Shown here: positions 1-6,456 of the stretch, piece after piece
How the letters are laid out: every line of letters begins with the position of its first letter
How positions within the stretch are numbered: position 1 is the stretch's first letter
DNA from: Ahrensia sp.
Lineage (GTDB): Bacteria; Pseudomonadota; Alphaproteobacteria; Rhizobiales; Rhizobiaceae
Assembly: GCA_003233475.1 (NCBI GenBank)
Contig: QILU01000242.1
Location: 1 to 15,924, forward strand
Reading direction: 5' to 3'
Length of the DNA: 15,924 bases
The notes under the pieces: model-generated
Database searches by the model: none
Seen by the model: the letters and a program-made list of their open reading frames with translations, nothing else
Told to the model about the DNA's origin: nothing
Position numbers and translations under genes: made by a program

Positions 1-607
1 CGCGCACCAGTAAGGGGGGCTGAATTTCAGTGTAACCGTGTTCCTGGGTATGCAAATCTATCATGAATTGCCCCAACGCCCGTTCCAGCCGGGCAATACC
101 CCCTTTGAGCACTGTAAAACGGGAGCCGGAAATTTTTGCCGCCACCTCAAAATCCATCTGCCCCAGGGCTTCTCCCAGATCAAAATGCTCTTTGGGGGTA
201 AATGCAAAGTCAGGTTTCTTACCGCCCTGCCGCAGCTCAACATTGTCGTTTTCATCCTTACCATCCGGCACATCCCCACTTGGCAGATTGGGGAGAACCG
301 CCAACGCATCATTCACGGCTTGGGCCAGGGCTTTGCCCTCTTCTTCGCCGTTTTGCAGAAAACTCTTTAATTTTGCCACTTCCGCAATGGCTTTTTGCGC
401 TCCCGCTTCATCTCCACTGGCTTTTGCCTTGCCGATTTCTTTGGAGGCGCGGTTTCGCTCTTCCTGGGCCTCTTGCAATTTTACCACATGGGTCCGGCGC
501 TTTTCATCCAGATCAACCAGCCCTTGGGCTAAAGGTTCGAGCCCGCGGCGACCCATTGCTTCATCAAAAGATTTAGGGTTTTCTCTTATCCACTTAATAT
601 TTAACAT
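1..607 (-). CDS. serS: Seryl-tRNA synthetase, N-terminal part (gene cut by window edge)
   Basis: Cytosolic class II synthetase that charges tRNA-Ser (and tRNA-Sec where present) with serine. Only the first 202 codons are in the window; the catalytic half lies beyond base 1. The protein begins [11 protein letters not shown], the usual SerS opening. Residues about 27-100 are charged and helical (for example [19 protein letters not shown]), matching the long antiparallel coiled-coil arm that grips the tRNA variable loop. It is followed by the family pattern around [15 protein letters not shown] and [11 protein letters not shown] at the entry to the catalytic core. The ATG at 607 is the family's normal start, though no strong Shine-Dalgarno is seen. 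It lies 45 bases after tatC and is probably in the same transcript; tat-serS adjacency is familiar in Alphaproteobacteria (from memory). Confidence 0.96.
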   Translation of the reverse strand, partial: MLNIKWIRENPKSFDEAMGRRGLEPLAQGLVDLDEKRRTHVVKLQEAQEERNRASKEIGKAKASGDEAGAQKAIAEVAKLKSFLQNGEEEGKALAQAVNDALAVLPNLPSGDVPDGKDENDNVELRQGGKKPDFAFTPKEHFDLGEALGQMDFEVAAKISGSRFTVLKGGIARLERALGQFMIDLHTQEHGYTEIQPPLLVR

Positions 608-652
608 TTTTCATGCCACATTTACAAATTGCCACCTCACAGGGAGAAGAAA

Positions 653-1459
653 TCAGGCGTTTTCCTGTTCCGCTTCTTCCGCTTCACGGGCTTCACGCGC
701 TTTGCGCTTCCGCTCTATGAGTCGTGTGGCATATATGGACAGTTCGTAGAGAAGCAGGCTGGGAACTGCAAGGCCGATTTGGCTTACAGGGTCCGGGGGG
801 GTCAAAATGGCTGCTGCAACAAACGACATAACCACCGCGTATTTACGCTTGCTTTTCAACCCTGCTTCACTCACCAGCCCGGCGCGAGCCAACAGGGAAA
901 TGACCACTGGCATTTGGAACACCAAGCCGAATGCGAAGATCAAGGTCATAATCAAGCCAAGGTATTCACTGACTTTCGGCAGTAATTCAATGGTGGTGGA
1001 TAATTCTGGTCCCACAAGTTGCATGGAAAGAAAGAACCGCATGGCCAGTGGCATAACAATAAAAAACACCAGCGAAGCACCGACAAAGAACAGGATCGGC
1101 GTGGCAATAAGGAAAGGCAGGAACGCACTGCGCTCATTTTTGTATAAGCCAGGGGCAACAAATTTGTAAATTTGACCGGCAATAACCGGAAAGGCGATAA
1201 ACAAGGCTGTGAACAAGGCAATTTTCAATTGCGCGAAAAAATATTCCTGCGGGGCGGTGAAAATAAGTTTCAGGTTTTCATCAGAACCCGCCGCCCTCTC
1301 ATAGGGGATCACCAGTATTTGAAATATCTGATCGGCAAATATAAACGCCACCACGAACACAATTGCCACCGCGATCAAAGCTTTGATCAGCCGTTGCCTT
1401 AACTCAATCAGATGCTCGACCAGCGGCGCGGCGCTGTCTTCAATGTCAGCGTCACTCAT
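653..1459 (-). CDS. tatC: Sec-independent (Tat) translocase subunit TatC
   Basis: Polytopic inner-membrane subunit that, with TatB, binds twin-arginine signal peptides of folded export substrates. The protein has 268 residues (E. coli 258) and six hydrophobic segments near 26-45, 76-95, 115-137, 162-190, 207-220 and 225-245. Family motifs are present: HLIELRQRL (16-24), FTAPQEYF (67-74), KFVAPGLYKNER (99-110, with Glu109 at the position of the signal-binding Glu103 of E. coli) and TPPDPVSQ (220-227). The C-terminal tail (about 247-268) is strongly charged, alternating Arg/Lys with Glu. The ATG start overlaps the tatB stop as ATGA, implying translational coupling. No unusual residues are seen. 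Confidence 0.98.
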   Translation of the reverse strand: MSDADIEDSAAPLVEHLIELRQRLIKALIAVAIVFVVAFIFADQIFQILVIPYERAAGSDENLKLIFTAPQEYFFAQLKIALFTALFIAFPVIAGQIYKFVAPGLYKNERSAFLPFLIATPILFFVGASLVFFIVMPLAMRFFLSMQLVGPELSTTIELLPKVSEYLGLIMTLIFAFGLVFQMPVVISLLARAGLVSEAGLKSKRKYAVVMSFVAAAILTPPDPVSQIGLAVPSLLLYELSIYATRLIERKRKAREAREAEEAEQENA

Positions 1460-2049
1460 GCGCCCGCTTTCTGATTTGACTTGGATTTCCCAGACTTAGA
1501 TTTCTCAAGCTTAGATTTCGAAGCGGGCTTTTTCTTTGCGGTTTTTTTCGCGGTTGGCTTTTTCGATGCTACTTTTCTCACCGCAGGTTTTTTCTTTGCT
1601 GCGGATTTGGCTGATTTTTTTACAGTTTTCTTTGCGGGTTTTGCATCCAGCTTTTTCTGCCGGGCCAGTGCTGCATCCACGTCGGCAAATTCCGGTTCAG
1701 CAATTTCCGGCCCTTCGCTGTCATCAAAGATTGAACCGGGATCGAACTCCTCCTCATCTTCAAGGGAGTTCTTGATGTCTTCCAATTCGGATTTAAGCGG
1801 GTTCAACTTGTCTTTAATCTGTTTGGTGGGATCGAGATTACGGAGATCTTTAAGAGTGTCCTGGACACCATCCAATTCAGCTTCTTTCAATGCATCATTA
1901 AACTGACCTTGAAAATCCCCCGCCAAGGCGCGCACTTTTTTTATGCCCTTGCCAAAAGAACGCAGCATGCCGGGCAGCTCTTTCGGGCCGACAAATAGAA
2001 TGGCAATAATTGCCACAACCATCATTTCCGTCCAGCCGATATCAAACAA
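1456..2049 (-). CDS. tatB: Sec-independent (Tat) translocase subunit TatB with Lys-rich tail
   Basis: Single-span membrane protein that works with TatC as the twin-arginine signal receptor. It has an N-terminal membrane helix (about 7-21), the hinge GPKELP (21-26) and an amphipathic helix (28-60). The start is TTG at 2049: it gives the canonical opening MFDIGWTEM and has GGAG seven bases upstream (2057-2060). At 197 residues it is longer than E. coli TatB (171). After an acidic stretch (about 88-125) comes a 66-residue tail (132-197) with 26 lysines and many Ala, Pro and Ser, resembling histone H1 or AlgP tails. It lies 54 bases after tatA and overlaps tatC by 4. The function call is firm; the role of the tail is unknown. 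Confidence 0.96.
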   Translation of the reverse strand: MFDIGWTEMMVVAIIAILFVGPKELPGMLRSFGKGIKKVRALAGDFQGQFNDALKEAELDGVQDTLKDLRNLDPTKQIKDKLNPLKSELEDIKNSLEDEEEFDPGSIFDDSEGPEIAEPEFADVDAALARQKKLDAKPAKKTVKKSAKSAAKKKPAVRKVASKKPTAKKTAKKKPASKSKLEKSKSGKSKSNQKAGA

Positions 2050-2103
2050 GGCCAGGCTCCAAAATCATATAAAAATTACTGTGCGTGCGGGGAACAAAAA
2101 CCG

Positions 2104-2322
2104 TTAGCTGGTTTTTGATTTCTCTGAAACCGCATCAACGACCTTTTCTTTTGTGTCGTCAATTTTTGTTGCCACATCATCTTCGGTATCATTCAAACCT
2201 TTTTTGAATGAATTAATGCCCTTGGCCACATCTCCCATCAGATCGGAAATTTTTCCGCGTCCGAAAAGCAGCACGACCACAACCGCGACAATGACAATCT
2301 GCCAAATACCGATTTGTCCCAT
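2104..2322 (-). CDS. tatA: Sec-independent (Tat) translocase pore subunit TatA
   Basis: Small membrane protein that oligomerises into the Tat conducting complex once TatBC has bound a substrate. It has 72 residues: an N-terminal membrane helix (about 4-20), the Phe-Gly hinge (F20-G21, then [10 protein letters not shown]) and an amphipathic helix to about residue 44, followed by a charged tail. A longer frame opens at 2412, but the ATG at 2322 is preferred. It gives the canonical MGQIGIWQ opening and has GGAG at 2331-2334, eight bases upstream, whereas the extra 30 residues of the long form are non-family sequence covering a leader hairpin. It is the first gene of tatABC here, 124 bases after an ABC ATPase gene. 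Confidence 0.95.
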   Translation of the reverse strand: MGQIGIWQIVIVAVVVVLLFGRGKISDLMGDVAKGINSFKKGLNDTEDDVATKIDDTKEKVVDAVSEKSKTS

Positions 2323-2340
2323 AATTTTAACTCCAACTTG

Positions 2341-2355
2341 CCCGACTATGTCGGG
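2341..2355 (-). promoter_or_regulatory. Leader hairpin just upstream of the tatA ribosome site
   Basis: A perfect 6-bp GC-rich inverted repeat (CCCGAC, 3-base loop, GTCGGG) lies six bases upstream of the tatA Shine-Dalgarno GGAG (2331-2334). If transcription starts near 2365 as the promoter call suggests, the hairpin would sit near the 5' end of the tatABC mRNA. It could stabilise the message or affect ribosome access. No T-run follows on either strand, so it is not a standard terminator. The structure is seen; its role is inference. Confidence 0.45.
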
Positions 2356-2371
2356 GCCTCTAATTTTGTGC

Positions 2372-2400
2372 AATCTAGCCAAAGCCAGCTTGCGCCGCAA
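2372..2400 (-). promoter_or_regulatory. Candidate sigma70-type promoter for tatABC-serS
   Basis: Reading the minus strand, TTGCGG (-35, bases 2400-2395) and TAGATT (-10, bases 2377-2372) are separated by exactly 17 bases, giving a start point near 2365 and a leader of about 43 bases. The -35 keeps only the TTG core, which is the most conserved part in alphaproteobacterial housekeeping promoters; the -10 matches 4 of 6. The location in the only sizeable gap of this gene block supports it, but the match is modest. Confidence 0.35.
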
Positions 2401-2446
2401 CACACTATTCACCGTGTGCTTAACTCATATGGGATCAATATCACGA

Positions 2447-3586
2447 TTATCCAGCAATTGGGAATACAAAACTGCCTTCTAATGTCGGACTAAGTACCAC
2501 ATCTGCCGAACCGTTCAGTGCCGCACTGCCCAAAGACCCTGCCCTGATTGTCGCTCTGATGGCTTGATCAGAACCATTTAACCCGATTCGAAGGTGATCG
2601 TGATCGCCGGAAAAGTCGGCTGAAAGAACCCGGCCCAGCGTGCCTTTTTGTGATTTTCCAGCACTTTGCACCTGAATTGAGTTCACTCGAAATGCGGCTG
2701 TTGCCCGCTGGCCTTCATTTGCACCGTTCACAGGAATTGGCCCCAGCGGCGTTTCAACCTTGCCACCTTTCACTTTTCCATCAAAATAATTCAATTCTGA
2801 GAAAAATTCCGCCGCAAACAGGCTTTTTGGGCGAAAATAAAGATCCCTTCCCGTTCCCGCCTGTTCAAGCCTGCCTTTGTGAAGCAGGACAATCTGATCC
2901 CCCATGCGCAAAGCCTCCTCAGGATCGTGGGTCACAATTATTGAAGTTGCCCGGGTTTCCCGCAATATTCCCAGAGTTTCTTCCCGCATTGTATCTCGCA
3001 AACGGGAATCAAGGCCGGAGAACGGCTCGTCCATCAACAGCACGCCGGGCCGGGGAGCCAGTGCCCGTGCCAGGGCAATTCTTTGCTGTTCACCCCCGGA
3101 AAGCTGGTGCGGATAATCATCGGCACGACCTTGCAACCCTACTCTGACAAGCATTTTATTGGCCTGCTGTTTGCCTTCACCGTTGGAAAGATGGGCAAGG
3201 CCGAACATGACATTATCGAGCAACGTCAAATGGGGAAACAGGGCGTAATCTTGAAAAACCAGACCAATTCCACGTTTTTCCGGTGGCAGAGAAATTTTTG
3301 GCCCGCCAATTTCCTCCCCATCCAAAAGAACAGAGCCGGAAGTCTGTTGTTCCATTCCCGCAGCAATTCGCAGCAACGTGGTTTTGCCCGAGCCTGACGG
3401 CCCCAGTAAACAGGTGAGCGAACCGGACTCTGCCACAAGGGAGATATTACGCAAAATATCAAAATTACCGATTTTGTGGGAGACAGCATCGAACGACAAT
3501 TCACGGGGAATTGAAACCCCCGCAGTGTTGGGAGTTCCCCACCGGGTACGTCTTGTACTGTCAGCAATGTTGCGGTTTACACCCAT
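2447..3586 (-). CDS. ABC transporter ATP-binding protein, FbpC/PotA-type, with C-terminal TOBE-like region
   Basis: ATPase subunit of a binding-protein-dependent importer; it would power a permease encoded elsewhere. All nucleotide-binding motifs are intact: Walker A GPSGSGKTT (62-70), Q-loop FQDYALFPH (111-119), signature LSGGEQQR (162-169), Walker B VLLMDEP (182-188), D-loop SGLD (190-193) and switch His220. Residues about 268-379 form a beta-rich tail consistent with the TOBE/regulatory domain of the ferric iron, polyamine, thiamine and sulfate ATPases. Wording around the Q-loop and the FSGLDSRLRDTMREE stretch most resembles ferric FbpC/AfuC, but the substrate cannot be fixed from sequence. 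The ATG at 3586 lacks a visible Shine-Dalgarno and precedes a Ser/Thr/Arg-rich 28-residue lead, so the true start may be further in. No permease or binding protein adjoins it; its place between scpB and tatA is odd. Confidence 0.88.
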   Translation of the reverse strand: MGVNRNIADSTRRTRWGTPNTAGVSIPRELSFDAVSHKIGNFDILRNISLVAESGSLTCLLGPSGSGKTTLLRIAAGMEQQTSGSVLLDGEEIGGPKISLPPEKRGIGLVFQDYALFPHLTLLDNVMFGLAHLSNGEGKQQANKMLVRVGLQGRADDYPHQLSGGEQQRIALARALAPRPGVLLMDEPFSGLDSRLRDTMREETLGILRETRATSIIVTHDPEEALRMGDQIVLLHKGRLEQAGTGRDLYFRPKSLFAAEFFSELNYFDGKVKGGKVETPLGPIPVNGANEGQRATAAFRVNSIQVQSAGKSQKGTLGRVLSADFSGDHDHLRIGLNGSDQAIRATIRAGSLGSAALNGSADVVLSPTLEGSFVFPIAG

Positions 3587-3647
3587 GGCGGCGTTCTTAG
3601 CGCGTATGGCGTCAAATACCAGCCCAATTGTTTAAGGCGAGCTTATT

Positions 3648-3683
3648 CGCTACTCATTCGTCTGGAGCGCCACTTATTCGTCT
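3648..3683. repeat. Two-copy imperfect tandem repeat across the scpB stop codon
   Basis: Two 16-base blocks (3648-3663 and 3668-3683) match at 14 positions with a period of 20 bases. The copy at 3668-3683 contains the last codons and TAA of scpB (Asp-Glu-stop); the other lies just downstream in the gap before the ABC gene and repeats Asp-Glu followed by TGA. This looks like a small local duplication; no function is evident. Confidence 0.6.
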
Positions 3684-4411
3684 GCGGCTCCGCCGGGGGT
3701 TAAAAGTCCCAGTTCTTCCACATCTGTCAAGGTAAAGGGATCCTCGTCCTCTTCCAAATCGTCGTCATCAGTGGGAACCGGCACGGAAAAGGCAATCGGC
3801 ACCTGGCTTTGTAACAAACCAGACCCCTTTAATTCATCCAGCCCTGGAAGGTCGCGAATTTGTTCCAGCCCGAATTGATCAAGAAAATCCGGGGTTGTGC
3901 CATAGGTTACCGGACGGCCCGGTGTTTTGCGGCGGCCCCGCATGCGTATCCAGGACGTTTCCATCAACACATCCAACGTGCCTTTGGAAGTTATTACCCC
4001 GCGAACCTCTTCAATTTCAGCGCGGGTAACGGGTTGATGATAAGCAATGATGGCCAGAACCTCGAGGGCGGCTTTTGACAGGCGGCGGGTTACAACTGCC
4101 TCTTTTTGCAACAGGAAGGATAAATCATCGGCGGTGCGAAAGGCCCAGGCATCCCCGACACGCACGAGATTTACCCCGCGATTGGTGTAGGCCGATTGCA
4201 CTTCGCCAATGAGTTCTTTGACATTTGTTCCCTCTGGAAGAAGCGCAGCAATAGATTTTTCCGCGACGGGCTCGGCGGACGCAAATATTATGGCCTCAAC
4301 CATTCGCACCAGCCGCAGGGTTTCACCTTCTTCCCCTAATTCCTCGTCATCCAAAAGATGGGGAAACGGCAAAATATTTTCTTCGACTGCATTTGACATT
4401 TTTTCACTCAC
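3674..4411 (-). CDS. scpB: Segregation and condensation protein B (ScpB)
   Basis: Winged-helix kleisin-interacting subunit of the bacterial Smc-ScpAB condensin, which compacts and helps segregate the chromosome; it dimerises and binds ScpA. Hallmarks are the first winged-helix region beginning VEAIIFASAEPV (38-49), the region with WAFRTADDL (89-97), and the second winged helix with LSKAALEVLAIIAYHQPVT (111-129) and ITSKGTLDVLMETSWI (140-155). The end is acidic (DDDDLEEDEDPF), a common ScpB trait. Length is 245 residues. The start is uncertain: GTG at 4411, or ATG at 4399 four codons later; neither has a strong ribosome site. It follows scpA by 16 bases, so cotranscription and coupled synthesis are likely. 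Confidence 0.96.
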   Translation of the reverse strand: MSEKMSNAVEENILPFPHLLDDEELGEEGETLRLVRMVEAIIFASAEPVAEKSIAALLPEGTNVKELIGEVQSAYTNRGVNLVRVGDAWAFRTADDLSFLLQKEAVVTRRLSKAALEVLAIIAYHQPVTRAEIEEVRGVITSKGTLDVLMETSWIRMRGRRKTPGRPVTYGTTPDFLDQFGLEQIRDLPGLDELKGSGLLQSQVPIAFSVPVPTDDDDLEEDEDPFTLTDVEELGLLTPGGAADE

Positions 4412-4427
4412 TTCTTTTTACGGCTTT

Positions 4428-5252
4428 TTAAGTTGCCGGGATGGGTTTGTTTGCGGACGGTTTCAAATATAGCGGGCCGAAAGCTTCGCTCTGGCGCATT
4501 TCCATACTTCCATCGCGCACCAGTTCCAGACTTGCGGCAAAGGAACTGGCAATCACCCCGGGGCGGTCTTTTTCATCGGTCAGGTACTGGGTGAGAAAGG
4601 CGTCTAAAGGGGTCCAGTCTGAATATTTTCCCATCAGACGAACAAGAATTTCTCTCGCATCTCCCAAAGACCAAACCTCCCGGCGCGCAATGGTTACGTG
4701 ACTGACAGACTGGCGCTGGCGCTGGGTGGCATAGGACGTCAGCAAATCGAAAAGAGTAGCGGTGAAATTTTGGGTTTTCTCCACAATCACCGGTTCCGGG
4801 TCACCACGGGCAAAAACATCCTGCCCGAGCCGGTTGCGGTTCATCAACTGAATTCCCACATCCCGCATGGCTTCCAGACGTTGCAGGCGAAACGCCAATT
4901 GGTTGGCCAGTTCCTCCCCTGTGGGTTCCGGGTCCCCTTCCGGGGCGGGCAACAAAAGCCGGGATTTCAGGTAAGCCAGCCAGGCGGCCATGACCAGATA
5001 ATCTGCGGCCAGTTCTAAACGAAGTTTGCGGGCTTTCTCTACGAATTCGAGATACTGCATCGCCAGCGCCAATATGGAGATTTTCGTAAGATCTACCTTT
5101 TGAGTTCGCGCCATCGCCAGCAGCAAATCCAACGGCCCCTCAAAACCATCCACATCCACATTAAAATCGGGATCGCTCATGGTACGATCCACCGGCACGG
5201 GGCTTTCCCATAAATCGGCGGTGGTATCAGACTGGGTTTTGTTTGTGCTCAC
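4428..5252 (-). CDS. scpA: Segregation and condensation protein A (ScpA, kleisin)
   Basis: Kleisin subunit that bridges the Smc heads in the condensin complex and recruits ScpB. The diagnostic N-terminal block FNVDVDGFEGPLDLLLAMAR occupies residues 30-49, followed by QKVDLTKISI and the helical stretch YLVMAAWLAYLKSRLLLP (about 85-102), the usual family core. A winged-helix C-terminus (about 205-274) includes VIASSFAASLELVRDG. Length is 274 residues. The start is GTG at 5252, overlapping the nagZ stop as GTGA; the extra 29 residues before the kleisin block resemble the leaders of other alphaproteobacterial ScpA proteins, and an internal Met at residue 25 is an alternative. It is followed closely by scpB. 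Confidence 0.96.
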   Translation of the reverse strand: MSTNKTQSDTTADLWESPVPVDRTMSDPDFNVDVDGFEGPLDLLLAMARTQKVDLTKISILALAMQYLEFVEKARKLRLELAADYLVMAAWLAYLKSRLLLPAPEGDPEPTGEELANQLAFRLQRLEAMRDVGIQLMNRNRLGQDVFARGDPEPVIVEKTQNFTATLFDLLTSYATQRQRQSVSHVTIARREVWSLGDAREILVRLMGKYSDWTPLDAFLTQYLTDEKDRPGVIASSFAASLELVRDGSMEMRQSEAFGPLYLKPSANKPIPAT

Positions 5253-6349
5253 GCAAATTTTCCATTTTCAGTGGAGCCATTTCCTGTTGGCCCGTAATTT
5301 GTTGGGTCAGCAATGGGCTGACCTGCGCTGGTCACCATCAAATGACCCATTAATTCTGCGAATTCGGCCCGGCAATCGGCCTCGTTCGATTCGTCTGTTT
5401 GTCCGATACCTTTGAGGGCGGATATTGCCCTTTCGTTTGACTTACCGGCAAGCGTGGGTGTCGATTTAGCAACCTCTTCCATCTCGTCCATCCTGCCCGT
5501 GCAATGAAGCACAACATCGCACCCCGCATCAAAGATTGCGCGGGTTCTTTTGGTTAAATCCCCAGAAAGTGCGCTCATTGTGATGTCGTCGCACATTACC
5601 AACCCGTCATAGGACAAATGCCCGCGAACAATCTCATTCATTACCACTTTAGAGGTGGTGGCAGGTGCAGTGTCGTCGATGGCGGAATAAATTACATGGG
5701 CGGTCATCGCCATTGGGATATGATTGAGATCAACAAAAGGTTGAAAATCAGTTTTTGCCAGGGTTTTCAGATCGGTGGAGACAATCGGCAATTCCTTGTG
5801 ACTGTCGCATGTTGCACGGCCATGGCCTGGAATATGTTTAATCACCGGCATTACCCCCCCTGCCATCAACCCATCGCACGCTTCACTTCCCAGCTTTGAG
5901 ACTTGATCGGGGGTTTGGCCATAGGCGCGATCACCAATAACATCATGCCCATCCGGTGAGGGTACATCCAATACCGGCAGGCAATTTACGTTGACCCCCA
6001 TCTTCAACAAATCGAAGGCCAGCAGGCGCGAATGCAACCATGTCGCCCGCAGGCCCTTTTGCGGATCAAAAGTATGCAATGCACCCAACGCGGAAGCGGG
6101 CGGATATTTTTCCCAATGGGGCGGTCTAAGGCGTTGCACGCGCCCGCCCTCCTGATCGATCAGAATTGGCGCATCTTTGCGGCCCACACATTCTCGAAGA
6201 TCACGGGTCAATGCCTGCAATTGATCGGGAGATTCAACATTGCGAGCAAACAGAATAAAGCCCCACGGATCAGCTCCGGCAAAAAATGCCCGCTCTTCCG
6301 GGGTGATGGTCAGGCCCTGCAGGCCGAAAATCATTGCTTTTTGTGACAT
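5249..6349 (-). CDS. nagZ: Beta-N-acetylhexosaminidase NagZ (glycoside hydrolase family 3)
   Basis: Cytoplasmic enzyme of cell-wall recycling that removes N-acetylglucosamine from GlcNAc-anhydroMurNAc-peptides brought in from peptidoglycan turnover. GH3 signatures are present: DQEGGRVQRL (65-74), the loop KHIPGHGRATCDSH (171-184) with Asp182 and His184 as the general acid/base pair, and VMCDDITMSAL (251-261), whose first Asp (254) is the likely nucleophile. Length is 366 residues; E. coli NagZ is 341, the difference lying mainly in a polar C-terminal tail. No signal peptide is seen, as expected. It is the first gene after a terminator, so probably heads the nagZ-scpA-scpB transcript. In families where it is known, NagZ products influence AmpC beta-lactamase induction; no ampC or ampR is visible here. 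Confidence 0.96.
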   Translation of the reverse strand: MSQKAMIFGLQGLTITPEERAFFAGADPWGFILFARNVESPDQLQALTRDLRECVGRKDAPILIDQEGGRVQRLRPPHWEKYPPASALGALHTFDPQKGLRATWLHSRLLAFDLLKMGVNVNCLPVLDVPSPDGHDVIGDRAYGQTPDQVSKLGSEACDGLMAGGVMPVIKHIPGHGRATCDSHKELPIVSTDLKTLAKTDFQPFVDLNHIPMAMTAHVIYSAIDDTAPATTSKVVMNEIVRGHLSYDGLVMCDDITMSALSGDLTKRTRAIFDAGCDVVLHCTGRMDEMEEVAKSTPTLAGKSNERAISALKGIGQTDESNEADCRAEFAELMGHLMVTSAGQPIADPTNYGPTGNGSTENGKFA

Positions 6350-6356
6350 GATTCGC

Positions 6357-6385
6357 AGTTTAGCCGTTTTATCTGCGGTTCACAA
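6357..6385 (-). promoter_or_regulatory. Candidate promoter for nagZ-scpA-scpB
   Basis: On the minus strand TTGTGA (bases 6385-6380) and TAAACT (6362-6357) are 17 bases apart, each matching 4 of 6 consensus positions. The start point would fall at about 6350, practically on the nagZ ATG (6349), so the mRNA would be leaderless or nearly so; consistent with this, no Shine-Dalgarno precedes nagZ. A GANTC site (6350-6354) sits at the predicted start. The position between a terminator and nagZ favours a promoter here, but the exact boxes are tentative. Confidence 0.35.
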
Positions 6386-6395
6386 AATCTGAAAC

Positions 6396-6433
6396 AAAAA
6401 AACCCGATTCTCAAATCCTGAGAACCGGGTTTT
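6396..6433 (-). terminator. Intrinsic terminator of the SPOR-domain gene
   Basis: On the minus strand a 14-bp stem (AAAACCCGGTTCTC pairing with GAGAATCGGGTTTT, one G-U pair, 7-base loop 6413-6419) ends in seven T residues (6402-6396). It lies 24 bases beyond the stop of the SPOR gene. The plus strand also continues into T-rich sequence, so it could work both ways. It separates the SPOR gene from the nagZ block. Confidence 0.9.
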
Positions 6434-6456
6434 GTTTGTTTTATTTCTTGACCAGC

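Noticed and set aside
63..749. 228-residue plus-strand frame over serS
   Set aside because: It is antisense to a well-recognised serS reading frame and has low-complexity, Ser/Arg-rich composition typical of shadow frames.
2323..2412. N-terminal extension of TatA by 30 residues
   Set aside because: The extension lacks family similarity, covers a hairpin and promoter-like sequence, and the internal ATG has the ribosome site.
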